A DNA stretch of 64,000 nucleotides. Source: Dromiciops gliroides. Lineage: Eukaryota > Chordata > Mammalia > Microbiotheria > Microbiotheriidae. The notes beneath the pieces are model-generated. The model saw only the letters and a list, made by a program, of their open reading frames with translations, had not been told where the DNA came from and did not search any database. This document shows, piece by piece, positions 10,599 to 21,690 of the stretch. Location of the stretch: assembly GCF_019393635.1 (NCBI RefSeq), contig NC_057861.1, positions 662,125,724-662,189,723 of the forward strand. Direction: 5' to 3'. A program made the position numbers and the translations under genes. Numbering within the stretch: position 1 is the stretch's first letter; every line of letters begins with the position of its first letter.

Positions 10599-11105
10599 TG
10601 TGATGTTTAAAATCTATATTGTGTGATCACCTTAAATTAGAAGTTTCAGTACCAGTCTTTGGGCATTAAACATTTATTAAAGCTTACAGATATTTACAAG
10701 GAGTTCAGAAAGTTAAGAAAAAGAAGTCCTACCTAGCCTAGAGTTCCAGACTGTTTGGGTTCTTCCTCAAGTCCTCCTCCATGAGCCTGCTTTTATCAGG
10801 AACTCTCTAGCAAGCTGATTGTGGAAGCTTTTTCTAGGTCTGGAACAGATGCAGTCCTTACACACTGCTTCAAGCTGATTGGTTGGCGTCATCCAAATCC
10901 ATTGGTTTTGAAGGTATTTTCAAGTTGAGTTCACAGTCTAGCTGCTGAGAATAATACCTTCTTAAGGGATAGCCAGGTTTGATTACAATCCAGTTAACTT
11001 GAAGTAGGTTAATCAGTAGTCAATCACTCTCACTTGATTCAATCAGTCCAGATTAATCTCCAGGTGGGTCTTTGAGTATCTGCTAAGTCCCATTATTTCA
11101 TCACA
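10599..11105 (-). mobile_element. Solo LTR of an endogenous retrovirus, family 1
   Basis: 507 bp with canonical TG...CA ends ('tgtgatg' at 10599, 'catcaca' ending at 11105). The flanks are gtgc on both sides (10595-10598, 11106-11109), a 4-bp duplication; read two bases differently it is a 6-bp agtgct. L1 copy 2 is continuous once this block is removed, so the site is certain. A minus-strand AATAAA lies at 10673-10678, so the LTR reads leftwards. Its ends match the LTR at 48387-48938. No internal genes remain, as expected after LTR-LTR recombination. Confidence 0.9.
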
Positions 11106-12840
11106 GTGCTAATATAATAAAAAATGACAATCCTACCCAAATTAATTTACTTATTCAGTGCCATACCAATCAAATTACAAAAATAGTATTTCATAGACTA
11201 GGAAAAAAATTCATATGAAAGAACAAAAGGTCAAAAGTATCAAGGGGATTAAAGAAGAAAAATGCAAAGGAAAGTGGCCTAGGTATACTAGCTCTAAAAC
11301 TATATTATAAAGCAGCAGTCATGAAAACTATCTTGTACTGGCTATGAAATAGAGAGCAGGATCAGTGGAATAGATTAAGTGCACCAAACAAAGCAGTAAA
11401 TGAATATAGTAATATCCTATTTGATAAACCCAAAGATTCTAGCCTCCAGGTTAAGAACTCACTATTTGACAAAAACTGCTGGGAGAAATGGAAAATAGTA
11501 TAGCAGAAATTAGGCATAGACCAACATCTTATACCATAGACCAAAGTAAAGTCAAAATAGGTATAAGATCTAAACATAAAGGGTGTTACCATAAACAAAT
11601 TGGAAAAGGAAGGAGTAATTTACTTGTCAGATCTATAGAAAGGGTAAGAATGTATGACCAAAGATGAGATAGAGCACATTATGAAATGTGGAGTGGATCA
11701 TTTTGACTACATTAAATTAAAAAATACAAACAAAAAAGCACAACCAAAAACAATACAAGCAAGATTAGAAGAAAGCAGAAATCTGGGAAACAATTTTTAC
11801 AGACAGTATTTCTGACAAAGTTCTCATATCTAAAATATATAGAGAACCAAATGCAATCTAGAAGAATGCAAGTCATTCCCCAACTGAGAAATGGTCAAAG
11901 GATATGAACAGGCATTTTTCAGATGATGAAATTAAAATTATCTACAACCACATGAAAAAATGTTCTCAGTCACTACTGTTTAAAGAAATGCAAATTAAAA
12001 CTACCCTGAGGTACCACCACACATCTATCCATTTGGCTAATATGACAAAAAAGGAAAAATGATAAATATTGGACAAGATGTGGGGAAATCAGAACATAAA
12101 TGCACTGTTGGTTGAGCTGTAAACTGATCCAACCATTCTGGAGAGCAATTTGGAACCATGCCCAAAAGGCTTTAAAGCTTTGTATACTCTTTGACCCAGC
12201 AATACCACTAATAACTCTATATCCCAAAGAAATCATAAAAAGGGGAAAAGAACCCATATGTACAAAAATATTTATAGCTGCTCTTTATGTGGTAGCAAAG
12301 AAATGGAAATTGAGAGGATGCCCACCAATTGGGGAATGGCTAAAAAAGTTGTAGTATATGAATGTAATGGAATACTATTATGCTATAAGAAATGATAAAA
12401 AGATGGATTTCAGAAAAACCTGGAAAGACTTATGTAAATTGATGCTGAGTGAAATGAGGAGAACCAAGAGAATATTATACGCAGTAGCAACAATGTTTTT
12501 TTGATGTTCAACTGTGATAGACTTAACTCTTCCAAGACAATGCCAAAAGACTTATGGTAGAAAATGCTCTCCACATTCAGAAAAAAAGAACTATGTAGTC
12601 TGAATGCAGACTGAAGAATATTATTTTCACTTTTGTTGTTGCTTTTTGTTATCATTCTTGTTTTTTTCTTTTATTCTGATTAATGTTGAAATTTGTTTAA
12701 CATGGTAGTAATATATAACCTATATAAATTACTTCCTGGCCTCAGGAGGCCAGGGGTGGGGGGGAAAGGAAGGACAGAAGAAAAATTTGGAACTCAAAAA
12801 CAAATCTTTACATGTAATTGAGAAAAAAAAATTTTAATTT

Positions 12841-13372
12841 AAAAAATAATTCTTACCCTTCAATTTACCCATATAGGTAGGGTATGTTGGCCAAGTGGGT
12901 TATGTTTACATTCACATGAGTTTTTCTAAAATGTAGTCCACAGGGATGAATGAATTGATATCTTTAACATGACATTCACTCTTCTTTAAGGGAGACTTTG
13001 ATATCTACCTGGAGGAGAGGAGGAGAAGCAGTTAGAGGATGACTGGTCTGCTTGCCTCAGAAAAGTGGCTATACCAGAATATAATTTCATCTATCTGGAT
13101 CCCTAAATATTGTTAGTCTATGGATAAACGAATTTAGGAAGAGTTGCTTTCCTGTGGAGGGGTGCCAAAAGTTATGTCTGAAGGTTTGACTCATTTCCCA
13201 TCAAATGCTAGTTACACAAATGTTCATCATGAAAATAGGGAACAGTAATCAGATAACTTATTTAGATTAGAACAAAGCCCACAAAACCCAGAGTGAAAAA
13301 GTTCTCCTGCTGAATTAGATTTCATAGCTCAAACAAAAGAGAGACCTGATCTCATCCAAGTGAATATTTCTC
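12841..13372. other. Unassigned single-copy-like stretch
   Basis: No gene, SINE, LTR or L1 signature was recognised. It is AT-rich with stop codons in all frames. Confidence 0.5.
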
Positions 13373-13386
13373 AAAGTCTCTGAGGA

Positions 13387-13546
13387 GAGTAGGGGGCACC
13401 TAGGTGGCACAGTGGATAAAGCACCAGCCTTGGATTCAGGAGGACCTGAGTTCAAATCTGGCCTCAGACACTTGACAGTTACTAGCTGTGTGACCCTTGG
13501 CAAGTCAATCAGCCCTCATTACCCACCGCCCATACACGCACACAAA
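13387..13546 (+). mobile_element. CORE-SINE
   Basis: Head 'gggggcacctaggtggcaca' and standard core, with an unusual C/A-rich tail ('cacgcacacaaaaaa'). The perfect 14-bp duplication aaagtctctgagga lies at 13373-13386 and 13547-13560. On the opposite strand SINEs of this family give a recurring spurious peptide containing 'KCLRPDLNSGPPES'. Confidence 0.95.
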
Positions 13547-13643
13547 AAAGTCTCTGAGGAAACCAACTAGAAATCAGAGGCACGTCAAAGTACCAACTCC
13601 TCTTCGTATCTGGTACTTCTAAAAATCTTGTTTCTTTCTATCT

Positions 13644-13644
<1 letters not shown>

Positions 13645-13684
<40 letters not shown>
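13645..13684 (+). repeat. (TC)n microsatellite
   Basis: About 20 uninterrupted TC units. Likely polymorphic in length. Confidence 0.95.
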
Positions 13685-13687
<3 letters not shown>

Positions 13688-13754
13688 TATCTAGAAGAAA
13701 AAATCTATCCTCAACCAAGCTATTCTATCAACTCCATCCTTCTCACAAGTATAT

Positions 13755-14343
13755 AGGATTTTAAAAATAAAAGTATTTTATTATTTTACAGTTGCATATA
13801 AGGATAGTTTTCATTTGTTTTCATAGGATTTTTAGTTCCAAATATTTCTTCAATGCTCTCTTTCCTCCCTCCTCACCAGGATGGAAAGCAATCTGATATG
13901 TTATATATGTACAATCACATTAAACATATTTCTGCATAGGTAATTTTGTGAAGGAAGAATCAGGGCACAAGAGAAAAACCTCAAAAAAGAAGGGAGAAAA
14001 AAACAGCCCAAAAGTCCATAGTTCTTTTTTTTTTTTTTTCTGGATGGTAAGAACATTTTCTATCATGAGTTCTTTGAAACTGTTTTGGATCATTGACCTG
14101 CTAAGAAGAGTAAGGTCTATCAACATTGTTCATCACACAATGTTGCTGTTACTGTGTACAATGTTCTCCGGTTTTGGTCCTCTCGGTCAGCATCAGTTCA
14201 TGTAAGTCCTTCCAGGTTTCTCTGAACTCCTGTTCATCGTTTCTTACAGCCCAATAGTATTATATTACATGCATATACCGTAACTTGTTTAGCCATTCCC
14301 CAATTGATGGGCATTCCCTCGATTTCCAATTCTTTGCCAATGA
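13755..14343 (-). mobile_element. 5'-truncated L1 3' end
   Basis: The minus strand reads L1 ORF2 C-terminus and 3' UTR. Plus-strand landmarks are 'tgtatgtacaatcacatta'-type text near 13905-13920, 'gttcatgtaagtccttccag' near 14197 and 'attgatgggcattccctcga' near 14302. The element is cut at 14343. The coding part is out of frame in places. Confidence 0.85.
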
Positions 14344-16640
14344 GTATGTAGTATTAAATAAAATATTCTCTCTACAAATGAAGAGAATCTTCATTAAATA
14401 CATGAGATTTGAACTTTGAGTTACAAATGACATTGCTCAAACCTAATTCACTTTCAACATCTCAGATTCTCATTTGCCATTTACCCCTACACTTCATACC
14501 TTCTGTTCTCAGGCTAATTCTCATACCTAAATGTGCTCATCCCTTTGGGATTTTATCAATTTTCCTGATGCCAATTATCACATCTAAATCACCAAGATAC
14601 TTTTTTTTAAGTTTTAATCCTGCTTTATACTTGCTCAATCAAGGCTGAATTTGTATTTCAAGGCCTAGTAAAGCTAAACAAAGGTTTTAAAGTGAAACTA
14701 GGTAATACCTTTTAGCTCCCTACACTATACCATTAAAAAAATAAAAGTGCAGTGAACTTGGTTTCAGAATTAATATATTCTACTATATACCTTTGTTCAC
14801 AATAATATATTTCGCAAAAGTACAGATCTTAATGCCTCTCACCTCCATTTTTTTCAAATTATAAAGTGATTTCTAAAGATGATCTGACTTATACCATGTA
14901 ACAGTTGTAAATAGAACAACTAGGATCTTAATCAAGGTTTTCTGACTTCAAATCCACTTCAAATCACTATAACATAGAACTTTGGAGGCATTCTGAATTA
15001 TTAGCTAAGTGGTATGTGACCTTGGATGAGTCCCTTGCACTTTACTAGCTTCTGATTCCCAATTTATAAAATAATGAAGATAGACTTGGTGGTCTTTAAA
15101 TCGCTTCTAGATCTAAATCTATGAAGTCATGAAAACTATGTCAGATTAATGTGCCCCTTTTCAATGAAATTGTTTAAGCAGAAATGAGAAGCTCTTTGTC
15201 TATTTGCCAGAGGAACTACATAGCTGATGTCTGTATTTTTTTTTTTAAATCCAGGTTGTTTTTGAATGTCCTTATCAATTCAAATATTTCATATATCCAA
15301 GGCCTTTGTATGTATACTTTCTGCCATTTTTCATTTCTCCATTGCCCTTTCTCACTTAAGATTATTATATGTACTCTCACCAAGACACATCTTTTTAATC
15401 CTATGATAGTAAAATTGATTTTTGAATCTAAATGCAAGGTTATATTTGCATTAATCACTGCAAATTTTTGTCATTAATTTCTAAATATCAGTTCTTGTTG
15501 ACAAAGTCCTTTTGAAACTTGATTCCTCTTAGCATTCCACATTCAACAGCTTTAGTAAGATTGCTAATGATTTCTCCATCCAAACTGAAATATAAGGTGA
15601 GGGAGAAGAAAGAACTCATAATTACCATTGAGATCTGTCGCCAGGTTAACATAAAATAAAAATCAACAGTATTTGATTTAAACTTAAAATAGGTATTAAT
15701 AATATTTGCAATATCCATATGAAGGAATTGATTTGAGGAAAGGCCTTAGTAATCTTTCAAGTGTTAGATAAAGATGAGCTATTATTATAATATTTAGGTC
15801 TCAAGGTAATTTCTGCAACAATAAGAGTAACAGAAGTTCAGAGAAGGAAGAGCTCTTTGTGTCCTGAACTCATGAAAAAAGTCTTTATTAAGAAGTCAAC
15901 ATTTAAATTAGACCTTGAAGGATGGAAGGATAAAGATAGATTTTAGAATGGGTAGTTTAATCTAGCTTTCAAAAAAAGAACCTCCAACCCCATCTCCATC
16001 CACTACAAAATTATATAGCCTCCATACATGATTTGTCAATTTGCTTATGGGCATGTTCTGTAAGACCAAATTAATTCATGCAAAAACATGCCAAACATGT
16101 GTCAAAATGTATATAAATTATAGGAACCATTGAAACAGGATTTCTAGATTGTATTCTTAATACTGATGTTTCTGTATGACCTTGTCAGTTCTCACAACCT
16201 CTACAAATGAGGATATTATCACTTGTCACCTACCCACCTCCTAAAGAGTTCTAGAAACTAATGAGAAAATAGCTCTATAGCCTCATTCTAATGTGCTTAA
16301 AGTAAGGGTGATAAATTAGTAATGGAAGTGCTAATGAGGCAATTAGCATGATAAATGTATACCTTTTCCTGCTCATGTTAAAGAAAGGTAGTATGTCTTG
16401 GTGGCCTCAAGTTTTCTTCTTGGCCCAGAGAATTTGTAAAACAGTTTGCAAATTACTCTTGGGCAAGCAAATGTTGAAAAAGAAAGAACATTCATGTTTA
16501 AATTCACTGCACCCTTGACAAACATCTACTTTTTTCCGCCCTCTGCACTATACATTGATAACAGAATTTTCTCACTGTCATACAGCACGGCCAATAAATT
16601 TTCACTGAGCTTTTAGCTAATTTATGAAAAGATCTGTCAA
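14344..16640. other. Largely unique AT-rich stretch
   Basis: A decayed MIR-like core occurs at about 14985-15130 ('gtgaccttggatgagtcc' then 'tttataaaataatgaag'). A tract near 15830-15960 resembles an old mammalian repeat. The open frames (97, 80 and 76 codons) have no recognisable domain and overlap on opposite strands, which favours chance. No gene is supported. Confidence 0.5.
14985..15130 (+). repeat. MIR-type relic
   Basis: Order 'gtgaccttggatgagtcc', 'ttcccaatttataaaataat', 'gaagatagacttggtggtct', 'aaatctatgaagtcatg' matches a decayed MIR/Ther-type SINE. Old, without ends. Confidence 0.5.
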
Positions 16641-17169
16641 GGTTCCAGGTCAGGGAACCAGGTAGGACCCTCCCTTCTGGATTTCTCTTCTCCCTCTCCC
16701 ACCGGACTCAACCTTCCCTTTGAGTCACAGAGAGGTAGAGACCGTCGGCTTCTGCAATACCACAGAGGGCAGCCTGAGACTCCTAGATGTCTGAAACATG
16801 CTGGGACCCTCCACATTTCTGGTCTGTTCCATCTAGGCTCAAGGATTCATGGCAGATACTCATTGTGCCTATGTGTCGCCTCCCACCCTCTGGATCCTCT
16901 GGGCCCCTCACAGCTCTGTGCATTCCAGGCCTTCTCCACTTCTCTCCCCTCTCCCTCCCTTGCGCTGTTATTTCTTCGACCCCTGGTCAGCATGAAGCAG
17001 TTTCAGAAGAATCTTCATCCCCTTTCCTTATATATAGAGAAGTGGGGAAATGGCATGTGGTGCAGAGCACCCCAGAAGTTCTCTGGGGTACATCAAGGAA
17101 TCTTCTCCTTGAGAAACTAAACCAGAGGACAGATACACCTAGAGAGATAAGCAGAACCAAATCATACTG

Positions 17170-17600
17170 AGCTAGCTTCGGAATCTCCACCCTTCATTCT
17201 GATCTCCCTTTGAGTCCTGAAGAGAGATCCTTAGCCACCCCCACCCAATTCCTCCAGTCACTACCAGTGGGGGATGGTCCATCACTCCTCACCCAATTCC
17301 CCCAGCTACCACCAGTGTGGGATGGTCCTCTCTCACTAAAGGAACTTTCCACAGGCAGATGGTCCACCCCCATCAGCCCCCTATGAAAGTACCTGCAAGT
17401 CTCCTGCTCAAGAAGATTGGTACCTCAGAGCCATGTGCTTTGTGCCTATCTCCCCATGAGAAGTCCAAGGATTTCTTTCATGATTTCCCTTCCCCCCCCT
17501 TCCCTTCCCTTGCCCCTAAATAAACTACCAACTTATTCTAACTGCTTTTGTGTGCAAGAGGGTGTAATTCTTTAAAGAGGAATTCCTAAGAACCCCTACC
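17170..17600 (+). mobile_element. LTR of an endogenous retrovirus, family 2
   Basis: C/T-rich U3-like sequence ends with AATAAA at 17519-17524, followed by 'tgtgtgcaagagggtgtaat', 'tctttaaagagga' and 'cctaagaaccccta'. The same order occurs at 41900-42168 ('tctatgcaagagcacataat', 'tctttaaagagga', 'cctaaggacccc'), so two LTRs of one family are present. It holds a tandem pair of 39-bp units (17242-17280 and 17290-17328), like a retroviral U3 enhancer repeat. The left edge is uncertain; GC-richer sequence from about 16640 may belong to the same element. Confidence 0.6.
17242..17328 (+). repeat. Two-copy 39-bp direct repeat in LTR U3
   Basis: Units begin 'cacccaattc' at 17242 and 17290 and both end 'gatggtcc'; the period is 48 bp. 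They differ at only a few bases. Confidence 0.85.
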
Positions 17601-17775
17601 CCTACCCCTAATCCAACCCGTATCCCATTTCCCCCATAACATATCTCTCTGTCTCATAAGAAAAGGCATGATTTTATTAAATAACTTAGTCATTGCCTTT
17701 CATAGGCAAGGGAAGGATACTGAACAGACATTTGTAGACTGATTAGCTATATAATTTACTTCAATTCACCCACAT

Positions 17776-17914
17776 TTGGGGGGCACTATGAGGGTTAAGT
17801 GACTTGCCCAGGGTCACACAGCTGGCAAGTGTCAAGTGTTTGAAACCAGATTTGAACTCAGATCCTCAGAAATGTAGTGCTGGTGCCTTATCCACTGCGC
17901 CACCTAGTTGCCCC
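17776..17914 (-). mobile_element. CORE-SINE, reverse
   Basis: The minus-strand head is at 17914 ('ggggcaactaggtggcgcag') and the core ends near 17790. The tail is short and G/T-mutated. Flanks share only 'acattt', so the duplication is decayed. An 85-codon plus-strand frame over it is antisense SINE, not a gene. Confidence 0.9.
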
Positions 17915-18039
17915 GCAACAAACATTTATTATGTAGCTACCAAGAGAAAGTCAGTATGGAAGGTAGGGGAGTATAGTTCTCCAGTTGTTTATAAGTTCAT
18001 AGAACAATACTTCAAAACTGTGCAATGTTTTACTCTTTA

Positions 18040-18440
18040 CAGAGTACTTTTATATCTTTGATGCAATTTATTCTCATAGGAACTTTATTCAGTAGCTAGT
18101 GTTGAAATTATTCTCATGGGGGCAGCTAGGTAGCGCAGTGGATAAAGCACCAACCCTGGATTCAGGAGGACCTGAGTTCAAATCCAGCCTCAGACACTTG
18201 ACACTTACTAGCTGTGACCCTGGGAAAGTCACTTAACCCTCATTGCCCTGCCAAAACAAAACAAAACAAAACAAAAAAACAAAACAAGACAAAAGAAAGA
18301 AAGCAATTATTCTCACTGTTTTACAGATGTGGATACTCAGAATACAGTAGTTTAGGTACTTTGCTGAAGATCACATATAAAGTGACAGCGATGAATCCAA
18401 GCCTTTTGACTCCAATTCTTCTGTCTTTGCCACTGGCAAA
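18040..18440 (+). repeat. MIR/L2-type relic split by a SINE
   Basis: Text before 18117 ('tacagagtacttttatatct', 'aatttattctcataggaact') and after 18305 ('ctgttttacagatgtggata', 'gaagatcacatataaagtga') joins into one ancient 'cattttacagatgaggaaac...aaggtcacacagcta' repeat. The younger SINE therefore inserted into it. Confidence 0.6.
18117..18304 (+). mobile_element. CORE-SINE with long CAAAA tail
   Basis: Head 'gggggcagctaggtagcgca', core, then about 60 bp of (CAAAA)n-like tail. The perfect 11-bp duplication aattattctca lies at 18106-18116 and 18305-18315. Confidence 0.95.
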
Positions 18441-18467
18441 TTAATTATGTATTTTATATGATCATAA

Positions 18468-18625
18468 GATTTAGAGTGGGAAGGAATTTTAGTGGCCATT
18501 TAATCCAATTCCTTCTTTATTCTACATGAGGAAACTGAAGCTGAGAAAGATTAAATGACTTCCTTAAACTCCCATATCTAGCAACTGGTCTAGCCAGGAC
18601 TTAAAATCTAGGAACTGATTCCTAA
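18468..18625 (+). repeat. Ancient MIR3/L3-type relic
   Basis: 'gatttagagtgggaaggaat', 'ttaatccaattccttc', 'catgaggaaactgaagctga' is the decayed 'gagctggaaggaccttagagatc...gaggaaactgaggc' repeat, the same family as 28975-29160. Confidence 0.55.
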
Positions 18626-19147
18626 CTTTTTACTCTTTCCTCAATAACAAGTTATACAAGTTGCCAGTTTACTAGGGAGGGGAAATCAATCACCTTTTTT
18701 TATTAGCTTTCAGCAACACAAAAAGAAAAATAAAAGAAACACACAAAACAAAAACAAACAAATAAGTTATTTCACTTAGTATTTATTAGTATTTAAAGAA
18801 TTCAATCTCTTTCCAAAAACTCTAATTGAGTATACATTATACATTTCTAATAGACTCCAATAAAGTCATGGTCTTGAGTATTTGTAAATCACTGTATGTC
18901 ATCGATAGGAATGGTGTGTCTGTCTCAGTTAGCAGGATACATTTTTCAAGTCCTGGGGGCTTTTCCCCCCATCTACACCATTCCTTCCTTTTTTTCCTGC
19001 TGAGTTAACAATTAACCAGTAGAGCATGTTTCTCTCAGATAAGAACTACATAATATAAGCCCAAAAGCTTATCCCTACTCCTCAAAATTTCCCTTCCTTT
19101 TCCCTGGTGAATCAACAGAGGTTTTCTAAAATTAGAGAATGAAGGAT
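18626..19147. other. Unassigned stretch
   Basis: No repeat family or gene recognised. AT-rich, with an A-rich low-complexity patch near 18715-18760. Confidence 0.45.
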
Positions 19148-19409
19148 TGTAAAATCTCAGGGTCTAGTGATCCCATGGAGTGGGGACAGCAGTGGCAGCA
19201 CATCTGGGGAGGGGGGTCTACATGTTTAGAAGTGTCATGAAGAATGCGAACCCAGATGGAGGAGGGACCTTGTGTTAGATCTAGGATAAAAGGGAGGACA
19301 CCCCTGGGACAAATTTCAGTATCCCTTTGGGGTGCTTGCCCATTTTTGCAAGACTGAGAATAAATAGCCTTATTGCTTTGTGCCTGCCTCAGTTTACCTG
19401 TTTCTTACA
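19148..19409 (+). mobile_element. Probable solo LTR, family 3
   Basis: 262 bp with TG...CA ends ('tgtaaaatctc' to 'tttcttaca'). A TATA-like 'gataaaaggg' near 19285 lies about 75 bp before AATAAA at 19359-19364, followed by a 'cctgcctcagtttacctg' U5-like end. The spacing fits a small retroviral LTR. I see no flanking duplication, so the call is probable rather than certain. Confidence 0.6.
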
Positions 19410-21690
19410 GTCATGAATAATGTTGTATATGTTGAAGTGGAGTTAGAGGGAAGGGTAGGGAATGATGGGGGTGGGAACTCTTTTGGGTGAGAGCAAAGGT
19501 GGTTTGGAAAAAGATAATATTATGAATCTGAATCACTCTGAGTTACTAAATATACAAGGTATTCAGAGAAATTCTGAAAGGCTTGCCATGGACAGGAGCC
19601 CTAGTGTATGAGAGTAGTTGCTGCAGGGCTTATTGTTCTGTCCGTTATAATCATGACCCTGCTTTTTCTTTTATAGCAGATTTCTGTAATCAGAGCAAGT
19701 AGTTGATAGAAAATATGAGCACAATGAAATCACTTCTGGATTAAAGCTTTCACTGAAGCCATGGTGATGCACTTCTGCCACTTGGACTGTGCCCATATGA
19801 CCTTTTACTCCTTCTCTCCTTAATCAACAGGGACATCTCCATGCCCCATTTCTCAGCCTTGACAAAGGTTGACAAAAGATGGACCTTTGCCCCTTTCTCC
19901 TCAGAAATATGGAGAGAGAGGAATGTTGTGGGAATGCAGTGGGACTCCAAGAAACCTAAAGATCCCAACCCCCAAGGCCAAGGGAAAACAGCTCTCTATA
20001 CCACCTCAGGTATGAGGTGTGGCAGGACATGACTCCAGTACCCTGATTAGTAATACTAAGGTCTGTAAAATATATGCAGCATGTTTGGATCCTGCATATC
20101 TTACTGATATCCCCATTATCAAAGATCCTCTCTTAGTTATCTGGCCCCAGTTTTTGCATTCCCCCTTGCTTTGTAACTCCCTTTCCTTTTTTGTTTTTTG
20201 TTTTGTAAAGATAAAAAAGACAAGGTCTTCTCTTACTCCAGTGGAAGTCACCATGGTGATGTGTTCCCAGCCATATTCCTTTCTCCTAATAAATCTCTCC
20301 ACTGGTGGTAACTTATGGCATTATTTCCAGTGGTGGATTACTAACTTAATCATCCATCAGACAACTATAACTGAATTCAAAACTTAAAACAATATCAATT
20401 ACAATCCCCAAATATTTTTTCTTAAATAGCAGATTTCTACTTTCATGGAATTGTAATGAGCAAAGGTTTACCAGGAGACACACAAATGTAAGAGATTTCA
20501 CATAACATCTATCACTTGGTTTTTCTTTTCCTTCTTCTAGAGTTTAAACTTATCCTGGTGGAAAGCTCAATCATTAAAAATTAATTCTATATAATAAGCA
20601 ACCTTATAAATTCTCAGTAAGACCATTCCTTGTTTGGAATTTCACATCCCATAACAAGCTTTTCTCTAGCAAGTTTACAAATTAAGGGTAGTCTAGAAGG
20701 TCTCTTTCTGTGTCTTTTCCCATTCAATAATTTTCCAACTTTCCCCTTATTTCCAAAAGTTGTCTAGTGCTTTCCCCTTTTTCTTAGAGAGAAAACAAAA
20801 TAATTAAAATAGTCTATAACTAAACTGGGTGGGAGTCTTATAAAATTTACAATTGTTTCTAATTTCAACACACATGCACCATTTAAAATTGACCAGTATT
20901 TTAGTTTTCAAGGCTGTAAAAATCCAACTAGATCTTACAATCAAATTCAATTGCTTTTTGGTTCTTCCCAGATTCACATACTTTTAAAATTGTAGGTAAG
21001 CATTTAAAGTGACAATATACTCTTTTTTCTTTCCCACAAAAGTTTCCAAACTTTTCTTTCAATTTCTCATACTGTCAGTACAAACAGGGTACAACTTTCT
21101 TTCTATTTGCTTTTACCAATCTTATGAAATTCTCTGGACTTATTCTCTCTCCCCCACCCCTGATAGTGCTGTAGTCAGCATCAGTGAGTGAAAGATGGAA
21201 AGAAAGAGAAAGTAAAAGACTCTCTGCTTGTTTCCCTTTAAAAAATAATAATCTCTGTAACTCCAAATATCTTACTTAACAGTATAAGTTCTTAATCATA
21301 GTACATCAGAACACAAAGTCAGCACAAAAACAGCTTCCTAACCCATCCATTCACTTTTTAACAGTAACCAAATTATACACTAAAAGAAAACTTAGAAACA
21401 CTGTACCTTAAAACAATATTAGGAATTTTTTAAAACTTGAAACAAAAGCAATTAATTACCAATCAGGTGTTCTTAGCTTAGTTGCATGTGCTTTACTATA
21501 TACATTACACAGAAAATATATCATTATGCCTTATGAGACAGTAAATGTTACACTTTAACTTTGTATGGCCTAATATTTTTAGCACTTTAAAAGAAAAAGA
21601 CTATTATCCATAAATTCACCTAGTATCCTTGATAAGATGGTGAGTTTCCCAGGTATGTTTTAAATTTCTTTACTCCTTTATTATACCAAA
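19410..21690. other. AT-rich stretch with one LTR-like block
   Basis: Apart from the LTR-like block at 20006-20370, nothing is recognised. The frames at 19750-20387 (up to 122 codons) overlap on both strands and carry no known domain. 20400-21690 is AT-rich with C/T tracts and could be decayed retroviral internal sequence, but no motif supports that. Confidence 0.4.
20006..20370 (+). mobile_element. Probable LTR, family 4
   Basis: 'caccatggtgatgtgttccc', 'catattcctttct' and AATAAATCTC (AATAAA at 20288-20293) match in order the minus-strand LTR at 28229-28579, which reads 'caccatgatgatgttccc', 'aatattcctctttcc' and AATAAATCTC. Two LTRs of one family in opposite orientation are therefore likely. 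The ends are not exact. Confidence 0.5.

Larger units (their letters stand above)
8600..12840 (+). mobile_element. 5'-truncated LINE-1 (L1 copy 2), multiply interrupted
   Basis: L1 homology begins around 8605 in ORF2 just upstream of the RT domain and ends in the 3' UTR near 12840. The pieces are 8600-9538, 10444-10598 and 11106-12840. They are split by a SINE/L1 composite (9539-10443) and a solo LTR (10599-11105). The ORF2 C-terminus is readable (12100-12354), with the 'LSCKLIQPFWRAIWN' block. The frame is broken many times. I could not find a clear target-site duplication for the whole element, partly because L1 copy 1 lies immediately upstream. Confidence 0.85.

Noticed and set aside
13315..13503. 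Recurring peptide with 'KCLRPDLNSGPPES' (also near 17804, 35115, 47832 and 49925)
   Set aside because: It is the SINE core read on one strand; it recurs because the SINE recurs, not because it is a protein family.
15184..15477. 97-codon plus-strand frame
   Set aside because: Unrecognised, AT-rich, and overlapped by an 80-codon frame on the other strand. No promoter, splice or domain evidence.
16787..17170. 127-codon frame near an LTR
   Set aside because: No recognisable domain, overlapped by other frames on both strands. It could be decayed ERV sequence but nothing supports a protein.
17585..17625. Telomere-like (ACCCCT)n text, and similar 'ccctaaccc' at 62173
   Set aside because: Only two or three units of a C-rich variant within or beside an LTR; not TTAGGG repeats like those at 5472.
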